A stretch of DNA of 10,443 bases from positions 1 to 10,443 of the forward strand of contig CAJWUS010000036.1 of assembly GCA_913047525.1 (NCBI GenBank), read 5' to 3'. Source of the stretch: an uncultured Flavobacteriales bacterium. Lineage in GTDB: Bacteria; Bacteroidota; Bacteroidia; Flavobacteriales; BACL11. The translations under genes were made by a program, and so were the position numbers. Under the pieces are notes generated by a model. The model worked only from the letters and a program-made list of their open reading frames with translations, was not told where the DNA came from and did not search any database. This document shows, one piece after another, positions 1 to 7,857 of the stretch; positions within the stretch are counted from its first letter, which is position 1; every line of letters begins with the position of its first letter.

Positions 1-395
1 GTGTAACAGGATGGACTAGAATTGCTCGTTTTACTAGAGCAGAATTACTAAGAATTCGTTCCTTGGAATATGTTCAAGCAGCTCAATCACTTGGTTTCTC
101 TAGTGTAAGAACTATTTTTAAACATGCTCTTCCTAATTCCTTAGCACCAGTTTTTGTGAGTATTGCTTTTGGTATTGCTTCTGCAATTCTTATTGAAGCT
201 AGCCTCTCTTTTCTTGGTATTGGGGTTCCGGATGATATTGTAACTTGGGGTTCCCTGCTCAATTTAGGAAGGCAAAACCTTGAAGCATGGTGGTTAATTA
301 TCTACCCAGGTATGGCAATCTTTATAACTATTACTATTTATAATATGATTGCTGAATCGTTAAGGGATGCTTTAGACCCAAGATTGAAGAGTTAA
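1..395 (+). CDS. ABC transporter permease, OppC/DppC type (3' part only)
   Basis: The reading frame is open from the left edge (first whole codon at base 3) to the TAA at 393-395, so the 5' part of the gene lies outside the window. A TTG at 63 is in frame but is an internal leucine, not a start: the codons before it continue the family sequence. The visible part holds the cytoplasmic EAA loop that docks on the ATPase subunit (EYVQAAQSLGFSS, followed by the I..HALPN element), then hydrophobic membrane spans with the typical ASLSFLGIG and TWGSLL motifs and the usual end, LRDALDPRL. This is the C-terminal half of an inner-membrane permease of the peptide/nickel (Opp/Dpp) family, which pairs with a second permease, two ATPases and a binding protein. 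None of these partners is in the window, so the substrate cannot be told. Its stop codon overlaps the stop of the convergent HD phosphodiesterase gene. Confidence 0.9.
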   Translation, partial: VTGWTRIARFTRAELLRIRSLEYVQAAQSLGFSSVRTIFKHALPNSLAPVFVSIAFGIASAILIEASLSFLGIGVPDDIVTWGSLLNLGRQNLEAWWLIIYPGMAIFITITIYNMIAESLRDALDPRLKS

Positions 396-2500
396 TACTC
401 CACCCTTGCATGATAGATATTCACCAATTTCTTTTTATAGAGTTTCTTTATTTGGGTAATATCTTTTAGGGTAATATCTGCATTTACAAACTGCCCACTA
501 TCTATTTGATTGCTTATTATATCTTCTACCAAATCATTAATATTATCTGCATTGGGTTGTTTTAAACTCCTTGCTGCTGCCTCTACCGAATCTGCCATCA
601 TCAGCACAGCAGTTTCTTTTGAGAATGGCTTTGGTCCAGGATAGGTAAAATCTTTTTTATCTACTTCCTCATCAGGGAAAGTGGTAATATATTGCTTGTA
701 AAAATAATGCACAGTACTTGTGCCATGGTGGGTTCTTATAAAATCAATCAGCTCCTCTGGTAATTTGTTTTCTTTTGCTATCTCAATTCCATTTTTCACA
801 TGGCTAATAATAATATCCGCACTCTCATCAAATGATAGTTCATTATGAGGGTTAAAGCCAGCACTTTGGTTTTCAATAAAATACATGGGGGTTTTTAATT
901 TACCAATATCATGGTAAAGCGCTCCTACCCTTACAAGTAATGCGTTCCCATTTATTTCAATAATACCTTCCTCAGCCAAGTTCGCTACTTGCAAGCTATG
1001 CTGAAAAGTGCCTGGCGCCTCATTCGCCAATTTCCTTAAAAGTGGACTATTGGTATCGGATAATTCCAAAAGAGAAACATACGAAACTAGTGAAAACACT
1101 TTCTCAAAAACAAAAATAAGTGGGTAAGCAAATAGGCTAAGCACACCACTTCCTGCAAAATACAAAAACTGTACCAAATTAATATGAACGATACTTCCTT
1201 CATGGGTTATTTCCAATGCAAAATAAGTAAGCCAATATATGCCAACAATTTTTATGGCTGAAACAAACAAATGAGCCCTTTTATACATTTGTAATACAGT
1301 TAAGATAGAAACAATCCCAGCAATGAGTTGCAGATAAACAAACTCAAAACCATTAGGCACAATAAAACCAATAATCAGAATAGTAATAAGGTGAGTGAAT
1401 AATGCCAAACGTGTATCAAAAAATGCTTTGAGTAAAATAGGTGAAATACAAAAGGGAATCAAATACAAGAAATTGGCATTCCATTTTAAGGTAAAAGAAG
1501 TAAGCACAATCATACTTACAATGAGCAGTAAAATGAGTGTTACTTTTGTGCTGTCTTGCAAAATTTCAGGTCGGTATTGTTGTAGAAACAAGAAGAAAAT
1601 TAAAAAAGCAACAAAGACTAATAATACTTGCCCAAGCAAAACAAAGCTAACAGATGCTTTACTCCAATGCTGATTTTCAAATTCCCTTTGGTAGGAAGAT
1701 AATATTTGGTATTTATCCTCATTTACCAATTCTCCTTTCTGAATTATAATTTGCCCTTTTTGCAGCATTCCCCTGGTACTTACAATATTATCCAGCTCAT
1801 AAGATAACATTTTTTCTGATGCTTGCTTATCATAAAACACATTTTGGCTAAGCGCTTCCAAAAGTAATGGTACAATAAAATCAGATTCTTGTAATGAAAG
1901 TTTGCTTAAAGAGTTGATGTAATCCACAGCAGAATTAATGGTGAAAAGATTATCTAATTCTTGTTTTTCCGCAACATTTTCTTTTTGCAATAGCACTTGA
2001 GAACCTTCCTCTTTCCACTGAAATTCATCAGAAAGCTGTACTATTCCATTGGTATAAAGATAATCTAAAATGCTTAAACCATAGTTTGCTACGCTATATT
2101 TTCTACTTTGGTTTGCTTGCTTTTTTAGTCCAAAAAGATTAAAAAAAGTAAATCCTTTGTCTTTTTTTATTTTTCTATCTTCTGACCATTTCTGTTCAAA
2201 ATTCTGCACAAACTCTACTCCTTTCTGCTGGAAAATATTCTCATCAAAACTAAATATTGGTAAATTGTCATTTATTATCTCTTCCCTTTCTTTTTGTAAT
2301 TGTTCCTGTGTTTTTAGAATTGGAAAATCGAAAGAAGTAATAATCGTTTCTTGAAGCCAAGGTTTCCCTTTGGAATATTCGTATTCAAAATTTATTTGCC
2401 TAGGAAAAGAATAAACAATAATAAAAAGAGTAATAAAAAACAGAAGTGCTTTAAAAATGGTGTCATGATTGTCACGAATAGAAGAAAAAACCTTTTTCAT
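392..2500 (-). CDS. pgpH: PgpH-like 7TM-HD cyclic-di-AMP phosphodiesterase
   Basis: A 702-residue membrane protein with the PgpH/7TMR-HD layout. One membrane span is at about residues 14-32, then an extracytoplasmic domain (about 33-280, the 7TMR-HDED region), about seven spans at 283-470, and a cytoplasmic HD domain at about 485-650. HD-family metal and catalytic residues are visible: His501 in GTFQHSLQVANLAE, His530-Asp531 in LYHDIGKLK, His567 in ISHVKNG, His591-His592 in RTHHGT, and Asp637 in MMADSVEAAARS. The PGPKPFSKET stretch before the last motif is also typical. Characterised members (Listeria PgpH) hydrolyse c-di-AMP to pApA, so this protein probably lowers c-di-AMP in answer to an external or membrane signal; that role is inferred from family. 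The ATG at 2498-2500 places the first span right after a short basic N-terminus. It is transcribed divergently from the thiolase gene and ends inside the stop of the convergent permease gene. No diadenylate cyclase is in the window. Confidence 0.9.
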   Translation of the reverse strand: MKKVFSSIRDNHDTIFKALLFFITLFIIVYSFPRQINFEYEYSKGKPWLQETIITSFDFPILKTQEQLQKEREEIINDNLPIFSFDENIFQQKGVEFVQNFEQKWSEDRKIKKDKGFTFFNLFGLKKQANQSRKYSVANYGLSILDYLYTNGIVQLSDEFQWKEEGSQVLLQKENVAEKQELDNLFTINSAVDYINSLSKLSLQESDFIVPLLLEALSQNVFYDKQASEKMLSYELDNIVSTRGMLQKGQIIIQKGELVNEDKYQILSSYQREFENQHWSKASVSFVLLGQVLLVFVAFLIFFLFLQQYRPEILQDSTKVTLILLLIVSMIVLTSFTLKWNANFLYLIPFCISPILLKAFFDTRLALFTHLITILIIGFIVPNGFEFVYLQLIAGIVSILTVLQMYKRAHLFVSAIKIVGIYWLTYFALEITHEGSIVHINLVQFLYFAGSGVLSLFAYPLIFVFEKVFSLVSYVSLLELSDTNSPLLRKLANEAPGTFQHSLQVANLAEEGIIEINGNALLVRVGALYHDIGKLKTPMYFIENQSAGFNPHNELSFDESADIIISHVKNGIEIAKENKLPEELIDFIRTHHGTSTVHYFYKQYITTFPDEEVDKKDFTYPGPKPFSKETAVLMMADSVEAAARSLKQPNADNINDLVEDIISNQIDSGQFVNADITLKDITQIKKLYKKKLVNIYHARVEY

Positions 2501-2533
2501 AGATGTATTAATATCAGTAGCGAAAATAAGTAT

Positions 2534-2547
2534 AATTTACATAAATT
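2534..2547. promoter_or_regulatory. AT-rich perfect palindrome in divergent intergenic region
   Basis: AATTTA-CA-TAAATT is a perfect inverted repeat (6-base arms, 2-base centre) near the middle of the 80-bp region between pgpH and the thiolase gene. Its right arm overlaps TAAATTCG at 2542-2549, one mismatch from the Bacteroidota -7 consensus for the plus strand. That would put a start of transcription some 25 bases before the thiolase ATG, but no TTTG is seen at the expected -33 distance. It could be an operator shared by both genes or simply chance in AT-rich DNA. Confidence 0.2.
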
Positions 2548-2552
2548 CGCAC

Positions 2553-2560
2553 CAAATTTA
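2553..2560 (-). promoter_or_regulatory. candidate Bacteroidota -7 element for pgpH
   Basis: On the minus strand bases 2560-2553 read TAAATTTG, a full match to the Bacteroidota -7 consensus TAnnTTTG. A TTTG lies upstream at 2578-2575, but only 14 bases separate the two, shorter than the roughly 17-23 usually quoted, so the -33 assignment is doubtful. The implied leader would be about 45 bases to the ATG at 2500. An 8-base AT-rich match can arise by chance. Confidence 0.3.
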
Positions 2561-2580
2561 AAATCATAAAAAAACAAATA

Positions 2581-3759
2581 ATGAAAGAAGTAGTAATTGT
2601 ATCGGCAGTGCGTACACCAATGGGAAGTTTTGGAGGATGTTTATCATCAGTGTCAGCTACAAAATTAGGAGCAGCAGCCATAAAAGGTGCTATTGAAAAA
2701 GCAGGAATTAACTCAAATATCGTGAATGAAATATACATGGGAAATGTTTTGCAAGCTAATATAGGGCAAGCTCCTGCTAAGCAAGCGGCCATGTTTGCAG
2801 GCATTTCACAGTATGTCCCTTGTACGACTATCAACAAAGTGTGTTCTTCAGGAATGAAAGCAATTATGTTGGCTGCACAATCCATTAAGTGTGGTGATAA
2901 TGATGTTGTTATTGCTGGTGGAATGGAAAATATGTCAAGCGTTCCTCATTATTTTACAAAGGGAAGAACAGGACAGAAATTAGGTGATATGAAATTAGTT
3001 GACGGACTTGTAAAAGATGGATTAACTGATATTTATAATAAAGTTCATATGGGGGTTTGTGCTGAAAAATGTGCAACCGAAATGAACTTCACAAGAGAAG
3101 AGCAAGATGCTTTTGCAATTGAATCCTACAATAGAAGTGCAAATTCATGGACTACCGGAAGATTTACTGATGAAATAGTAGCTGTTGAAGTCCCGCAAAG
3201 AAGAGGAGATGCTTTAGTAATTACTGAAGATGAAGAGTACAAAAATGTAAAAATGGATAAAATCTCAACCTTACGCCCTGTATTTGATAAAGAAGGAACA
3301 ATAACAGCTGCCAATGCTTCTACCTTAAATGATGGCGCCTCTGCATTAATTTTGATGAGTGCAGAAAAAGCAGCAGAACTAAACCTAACTCCTTTAGCTA
3401 AAATTGTAAGTTATGCTGATGCTGCACATGAACCAGAATGGTTTACTACTGCTCCAGCAAAAGCATTGCCTATTGCCTTAGAGAAAGTAGGACTAGCTAC
3501 AACTGATGTTGATTATTTTGAATTGAATGAAGCATTTTCAGTAGTTGGTTTAGCAAATATGAAAATTTTAGATCTGGATGCAAGTAAAGTAAATGTAAAT
3601 GGTGGAGCAGTTTCTATCGGCCATCCACTTGGTAGTTCTGGATCCAGAATTATTGTAACGCTTATCAATGTATTGAAACAAAATGGTGGTAAAGTTGGTG
3701 CTGCTGGAATTTGCAATGGTGGTGGTGGCGCCTCTGCCATGATTATTGAATTAATATAA
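2581..3759 (+). CDS. acetyl-CoA C-acetyltransferase (thiolase)
   Basis: This 392-residue protein matches the usual length of a type II thiolase. It carries the full catalytic set: nucleophile Cys88 in NKVCSSGMKA, His348 in the GHP motif (SIGHPLGSSGSR), the second Cys378 in CNGGGGAS, and NEAF at 316-319. The pair His156-Met157 (VHMG) resembles bacterial acetoacetyl-CoA thiolases with short-chain preference. The enzyme joins two acetyl-CoA to acetoacetyl-CoA and CoA, or runs in reverse in fatty-acid, ketone-body or branched amino-acid breakdown; the direction cannot be told from sequence. It is cytoplasmic. The ATG at 2581 begins the canonical MKEVVIVSAVRTP N-terminus, with an A-rich upstream and no Shine-Dalgarno motif. 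It is the first gene of a six-gene plus-strand run; its TAA shares one base with the next ATG. None of the usual partners (hydroxyacyl-CoA dehydrogenase, CoA transferase) is adjacent. Gene symbols atoB, thlA and phaA are all used for such enzymes, so none is assigned. Confidence 0.93.
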   Translation: MKEVVIVSAVRTPMGSFGGCLSSVSATKLGAAAIKGAIEKAGINSNIVNEIYMGNVLQANIGQAPAKQAAMFAGISQYVPCTTINKVCSSGMKAIMLAAQSIKCGDNDVVIAGGMENMSSVPHYFTKGRTGQKLGDMKLVDGLVKDGLTDIYNKVHMGVCAEKCATEMNFTREEQDAFAIESYNRSANSWTTGRFTDEIVAVEVPQRRGDALVITEDEEYKNVKMDKISTLRPVFDKEGTITAANASTLNDGASALILMSAEKAAELNLTPLAKIVSYADAAHEPEWFTTAPAKALPIALEKVGLATTDVDYFELNEAFSVVGLANMKILDLDASKVNVNGGAVSIGHPLGSSGSRIIVTLINVLKQNGGKVGAAGICNGGGGASAMIIELI

Positions 3760-4523
3760 TGAAATACGGAATTTCCAATCTATCAATTGTTCCTATGCGG
3801 GATGAGGCTGCTGACCATGTAGAAATGGTAAACCAAATTCTTTTTGGGGAGCATTTTAAGATATTAGAAAGTCGTAAAAAATGGAGTAAAATTCGCCTAT
3901 CGCATGACAACTATGAGGGCTGGATTTCCAACAAGCAATGGATAGAAATTTCGGAGGAAGACTACAAGCAATTGGAGAAAGATGTTTCTACAATTACTAC
4001 TGATGTTTTGGATATCATTACTAAGGAACAACCTCAACCAATAGTCATTGGAAGTATTTTGCCTTTTTATAAAAGTGGGCATGCACTACTGAACAATGAA
4101 ATGTATCAGTTTGATGGCCTTACTACTACTGGATTTGTTAAAAAAGAAAAGTTAATAGAGAATGCATTAATGTATTTAAATGCACCTTATTTATGGGGTG
4201 GCCGTTCTCCTTTAGGGATTGACTGTTCTGGTTTCACACAAATGGTATACCGTCTGCAAGGAGTTGATTTACCCAGAGATGCGTATCAGCAAGCAGAAGT
4301 AGGGACAACTCTTAGTTTTGTGGAGAAAAGTGAAGCTGGAAATTTGGCCTTTTTTGACAATAATGAAGGTAAAATCACGCATGTAGGAATTATTTTGGAG
4401 AACAACCATATCATTCATGCTTCTGGTAAAGTCAGAATTGATAGAATAGACCAAAAAGGTATCTTTAATACTGAAATAGGAACCCACACACATAAGTTAA
4501 GATTGATTAAAAGTATTGTTTAA
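3759..4523 (+). CDS. C40 family peptidase: SH3-like domain plus NlpC/P60
   Basis: A 254-residue putative peptidoglycan endopeptidase. Residues about 5-62 look like a bacterial SH3 domain (VPMRDEAADH, then KWSKIRLSHDNYEGWIS), of the kind that binds cell-wall peptide. Residues about 130-250 are the NlpC/P60 domain, with nucleophile Cys156 in GIDCSGFTQ, His208 in THVGII and His220 in HIIHASG as the third polar residue. The YLWGGRSPLGIDCSG stretch is diagnostic. Family members cut the gamma-D-Glu to meso-diaminopimelate bond in stem peptides. No signal peptide or lipobox is visible after the ATG at 3759, so the protein either stays in the cytoplasm, perhaps in muropeptide recycling, or leaves by another route. 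The start overlaps the thiolase stop by one base (TAATG), which suggests translational coupling. RarA follows 17 bases downstream. Confidence 0.9.
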   Translation: MKYGISNLSIVPMRDEAADHVEMVNQILFGEHFKILESRKKWSKIRLSHDNYEGWISNKQWIEISEEDYKQLEKDVSTITTDVLDIITKEQPQPIVIGSILPFYKSGHALLNNEMYQFDGLTTTGFVKKEKLIENALMYLNAPYLWGGRSPLGIDCSGFTQMVYRLQGVDLPRDAYQQAEVGTTLSFVEKSEAGNLAFFDNNEGKITHVGIILENNHIIHASGKVRIDRIDQKGIFNTEIGTHTHKLRLIKSIV

Positions 4524-4540
4524 TAATTTGTAGTTATCCT

Positions 4541-5812
4541 ATGCAAAACATCCCCCTAGCAGAGCGCATAAGACCAAAAAAATTAGCAAAAGTTATTGGG
4601 CAGAAACATCTTATTGGAGAAAAAGGTACTCTTAAAACTGCAATAGATAATAAACTTATCCCATCTATGATTTTTTGGGGTCCTCCAGGAGTAGGGAAAA
4701 CAACTTTATCCAATTTAATAGCTCAAGAATTAGACCGACCATTTTACACTTTATCGGCTATAAACTCAGGGGTGAAGGATGTGCGTGAAGTCATTCATAA
4801 AGCATCATCCTTAGGGTTATTCGGTAAAGATATTCCTATCCTATTTATTGATGAGATACATAGGTTTAGCAAAGCCCAACAGGATTCATTATTAGGAGCT
4901 GTTGAAAAAGGAGTAATTACCCTCATTGGCGCAACTACTGAAAACCCATCCTTTGAAGTAATCTCTGCCCTACTTTCTCGCTCTCAAGTTTATGTATTAG
5001 AATCCTTATCCAAAGAGGATTTACAAACATTATTGGAAAGAGCATTACGAGAGGATGAAGTATTAAGCAAACTAAACATCAAATTAAAGGAAACAGCTGC
5101 TTTAATGCAAATATCAGGAGGAGATGCTCGGAAATTATTAAATATTTTGGAGCTAGTAGTTAGTTCAATAAATGAAGATGAAATTATAATTACTAACAAG
5201 ATTGTAGTTCAAAAAGCACAGCAGAATATTGTGCAGTACGACAAAAATGGAGAACAACATTATGATATTATTTCTGCCTTTATCAAATCAATAAGAGGAA
5301 GCGACCCTAATGCTGCTATCTATTGGCTAACAAGGATGATTGAAGGAGGAGAAGATGTAAAGTTTATTGCTAGAAGACTTCTTATTTTAGCATCAGAAGA
5401 TATTGGGAACGCCAATCCTACCGCTTTAGTCATTGCCAACAATTGCTTTCAGGCAGTAAATATAATTGGTTTCCCTGAAGCAAGAATTACGCTTTCACAA
5501 GCTGTTATTTATTTAGCCTGTTCACCAAAAAGTAATTCGGCTTATATGGCAATAAATCAGGGCCAGGAAGAAGTAAGAAAAAGTGGAAATCTCTCTGTTC
5601 CATTACATTTAAGAAATGCCCCTAGCAAACTTATGAATGAATTAGGCTATGGAGAAGATTATCTATATTCGCACGACAAACCCAATGATACTCAGGAGTT
5701 CTTACCAGATGAAATAAGTGGAATGACCTTTTACAAACCTTTAAATAACGCTAGAGAAAAAGCCTACCGTGAAGGATTAAAAAATATATGGAAAGGAAAA
5801 TACAATTATTAA
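4541..5812 (+). CDS. rarA: replication-associated recombination protein A, AAA+ ATPase
   Basis: This 423-residue protein fits the RarA/MgsA (YcaJ; eukaryotic WRNIP1) family in length and motifs. The N-terminus PLAERIRPKKLAKVIGQ is the family's typical opening. It has Walker A GPPGVGKTT (residues 47-55), Walker B LFIDEIHRF (101-109), sensor 1 GATTENPSF (130-138), a probable arginine finger in LLSRSQV (Arg147) and sensor 2 GGDARKLLN (193-201). The C-terminal tetramerisation part includes the family signatures HYDIISAFIKSIRGSDPNAA and ASEDIGNANP. Family members act at stalled replication forks and single-strand gaps, work with SSB and RecA, and help maintain genome stability. It is cytoplasmic and nucleoid-associated. 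No motif is missing. It sits in the middle of the plus-strand run with no functional link to its neighbours that I can see, so co-transcription may simply be positional. Confidence 0.95.
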   Translation: MQNIPLAERIRPKKLAKVIGQKHLIGEKGTLKTAIDNKLIPSMIFWGPPGVGKTTLSNLIAQELDRPFYTLSAINSGVKDVREVIHKASSLGLFGKDIPILFIDEIHRFSKAQQDSLLGAVEKGVITLIGATTENPSFEVISALLSRSQVYVLESLSKEDLQTLLERALREDEVLSKLNIKLKETAALMQISGGDARKLLNILELVVSSINEDEIIITNKIVVQKAQQNIVQYDKNGEQHYDIISAFIKSIRGSDPNAAIYWLTRMIEGGEDVKFIARRLLILASEDIGNANPTALVIANNCFQAVNIIGFPEARITLSQAVIYLACSPKSNSAYMAINQGQEEVRKSGNLSVPLHLRNAPSKLMNELGYGEDYLYSHDKPNDTQEFLPDEISGMTFYKPLNNAREKAYREGLKNIWKGKYNY

Positions 5813-5826
5813 TTTATATTTGTCAT

Positions 5827-7857
5827 ATGAAAAATAATATCTTCTTTTTTATATGTATTTTCCTGTTTTCTGCTTGCAAACATGAATTAGAAAGACCGAC
5901 TTGGGATGTTGATTTATTAGTACCATTAATTCATTCCCAGATGAGTATTGATGATATCGATATGCTCTCTGATAGTACTATTACAATCAATGAAGATGAA
6001 GATGGCTTTATCACTTTAGTCTTTCAAGAAAAGTTTACAGATATAAATTTAGATACTTTAATAGATATTAAAGATACTCTTGGTGTCACGAAAGTTGTAC
6101 TGGATTCCATGACTTTTAAGGATATTAGTATTACAGAAAAATCTCGACTTGGAGAACTCTTAGGGCCTTTAGGAAGAATTGCATTCCCTCATTTGGATAC
6201 AATGAATATACCAGGCATGCCTGGTTTAATACAAGGTAAAAATATTCCAATAGATGCAAGTGAACATTTCGAAAGCATGACTTTTCATAAAGGTTATCTT
6301 GTTATACATATATATAATGGATTTAAGACTGACTTAGCAAATGTAGATATAAGTTTGATTGATGCTAACAACAATAATACAATTGCATCTTTCAATTTTC
6401 CATTAATACCCTATGGCTCAACTGTACATGACAGTGTTTTCTTAGGAGGAATGTCTATTAATAAAAATTTAGTTGCTATTATAAATAATGTTGATGTATT
6501 AGCAAGCTCTGCTCCTGTTATAATAAATCATTGGGATGCTATTTTCCTCACGATAGAAATCATAGATATTACCCTTACTGATGCTACTGCCTTCTTTCCT
6601 ACTCAACAAGTTGCAGAAATTATTAAAGAACACCCTTTTAACCTAGGAAGCGCCCGTATAACAGAAATTAAAATCAAAGAAGGGGCAGTCACAGTTAATT
6701 CTACAAGCACATTGCCTGACACAGGAAGAATCTATTATAATATTCCTTCTTTAACATTAGGAGGAAATACATTCTCTTCATTAAATATTGTTCCGCCATC
6801 AAATAATGGTGAATATACTAGCTATAAATATAATCTTGATGGTTATATTCTTGATTTAAAAGGAAAGCAAGGAAGAAGTGGTGGAGATACCATCAATACA
6901 ATATATACAGAATTTTTTGCATTTATTGATTCAAGTGGCGTATTGGTTCATCTTAATCAAACTGATAGTTTCTTCTCGTATACAGATATGGATATTATAC
7001 CAGAATATGCAAGAGGATATCTAGGACAAGATACCATTAAGGTTGGGCCAGAAGAGAGAAAGACCAATGTCTTTAACAAAATTCTTTCTGGAGATTTGGA
7101 TCTAGAATCTGCAAGACTTGCTTTTAATATTAGAAATTATTTGGGTGCTAATTTGCAAATCAAATTTGATCAATTAAGCACTTACAATTCCAGTACGAAT
7201 ACTACTGTTTCGGCTGGATTTAATTTCTTATCTCAATTCCATGACATTACAAGAGCTACCGAAATGACTGGTGCAATTCCAATTGTTCCTTCAATTACTG
7301 ACATAGAATTAGATGCCGAGAGTATGCTTGAAATACTGCCCAATAAATTAAAATCAAAAATGACCCTCTATGTAAATCCGTTTGGCCCTGGAAATATTCC
7401 TGATTTTCTATATCCAGCACACACCATTGATGCGACTTTAAATTTGGAAATTCCTTTGTCAATCATTGCAAATAACTTAACATTAGTAGATACAAATGAA
7501 GTTGAAGTGAACCAAAATGATGAGGTGGAAATCGATAAACTATTTTTAACCATTAAGAATGGAATCCCATTTGACGCAACTTTAAATGTGATGCTTTATG
7601 ATGAAATGGATAACCTTATCGATACCCTTTTTAATAATGCTATATTACTGTCTGCAAAAACGGATGAGGATAATCTAGTGACCCAGAGTACAGCTTCCAC
7701 CCTTACAGCTAATTATAACAGTAGCGAAAAAATACGGAAAGTTATAACAATTGCTTCTTTTAATACACAACCCAATAATAGTTTTGTAAAAATTTATTCT
7801 GATTATAAAATGGATATTACAATGAGTGCAAAACTTAGAAAAACCATAGGAAATTGA
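5827..7857 (+). CDS. large uncharacterised lipoprotein (676 aa)
   Basis: I do not recognise a named family. Starting at the ATG at 5827 the protein opens with two-lysine-free-run MKNN, a hydrophobic core and the lipobox FSAC, giving a lipid-modified Cys17 followed by KHELERPTWDVDLLVPL. An upstream in-frame ATG at 5788 would overlap rarA by 25 bases and place 13 extra residues before the signal peptide, so 5827 is preferred. The mature part is rich in beta-strand-like alternation and has no long helix or catalytic motif that I can see. Three stretches, about residues 157-179, 429-448 and 571-591, share the pattern of alternating hydrophobics, an Asn, then a second alternating strand, recalling LEA14-type beta-sandwiches (inference only). 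Acidic and Asn-rich loops are common. It probably anchors to the outer membrane. It lies 14 bases after rarA, and its stop codon overlaps the start of a predicted outer-membrane barrel, so the two products may work together. Confidence 0.8.
   Translation: MKNNIFFFICIFLFSACKHELERPTWDVDLLVPLIHSQMSIDDIDMLSDSTITINEDEDGFITLVFQEKFTDINLDTLIDIKDTLGVTKVVLDSMTFKDISITEKSRLGELLGPLGRIAFPHLDTMNIPGMPGLIQGKNIPIDASEHFESMTFHKGYLVIHIYNGFKTDLANVDISLIDANNNNTIASFNFPLIPYGSTVHDSVFLGGMSINKNLVAIINNVDVLASSAPVIINHWDAIFLTIEIIDITLTDATAFFPTQQVAEIIKEHPFNLGSARITEIKIKEGAVTVNSTSTLPDTGRIYYNIPSLTLGGNTFSSLNIVPPSNNGEYTSYKYNLDGYILDLKGKQGRSGGDTINTIYTEFFAFIDSSGVLVHLNQTDSFFSYTDMDIIPEYARGYLGQDTIKVGPEERKTNVFNKILSGDLDLESARLAFNIRNYLGANLQIKFDQLSTYNSSTNTTVSAGFNFLSQFHDITRATEMTGAIPIVPSITDIELDAESMLEILPNKLKSKMTLYVNPFGPGNIPDFLYPAHTIDATLNLEIPLSIIANNLTLVDTNEVEVNQNDEVEIDKLFLTIKNGIPFDATLNVMLYDEMDNLIDTLFNNAILLSAKTDEDNLVTQSTASTLTANYNSSEKIRKVITIASFNTQPNNSFVKIYSDYKMDITMSAKLRKTIGN

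Noticed and set aside
63..395. TTG at 63 as the start of a short 110-residue protein
   Set aside because: The frame continues upstream to the window edge with sequence typical of OppC-type permeases (GWTRIARFTRAELL), so the gene is truncated by the window, not short.
1395..1673. 92-residue open frame on the plus strand
   Set aside because: Antisense to the membrane-span region of pgpH; Lys/Thr-rich shadow translation with no family resemblance.
2514..2885. 123-residue open frame on the minus strand
   Set aside because: Antisense to the start of the thiolase gene, including the active-site Cys region; no recognisable motif and it would fill the divergent promoter region.
3717..3730. G-rich run of repeated GGT/GGC codons near the thiolase 3' end
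   Set aside because: It encodes the conserved CNGGGGAS active-site loop and needs no other explanation.
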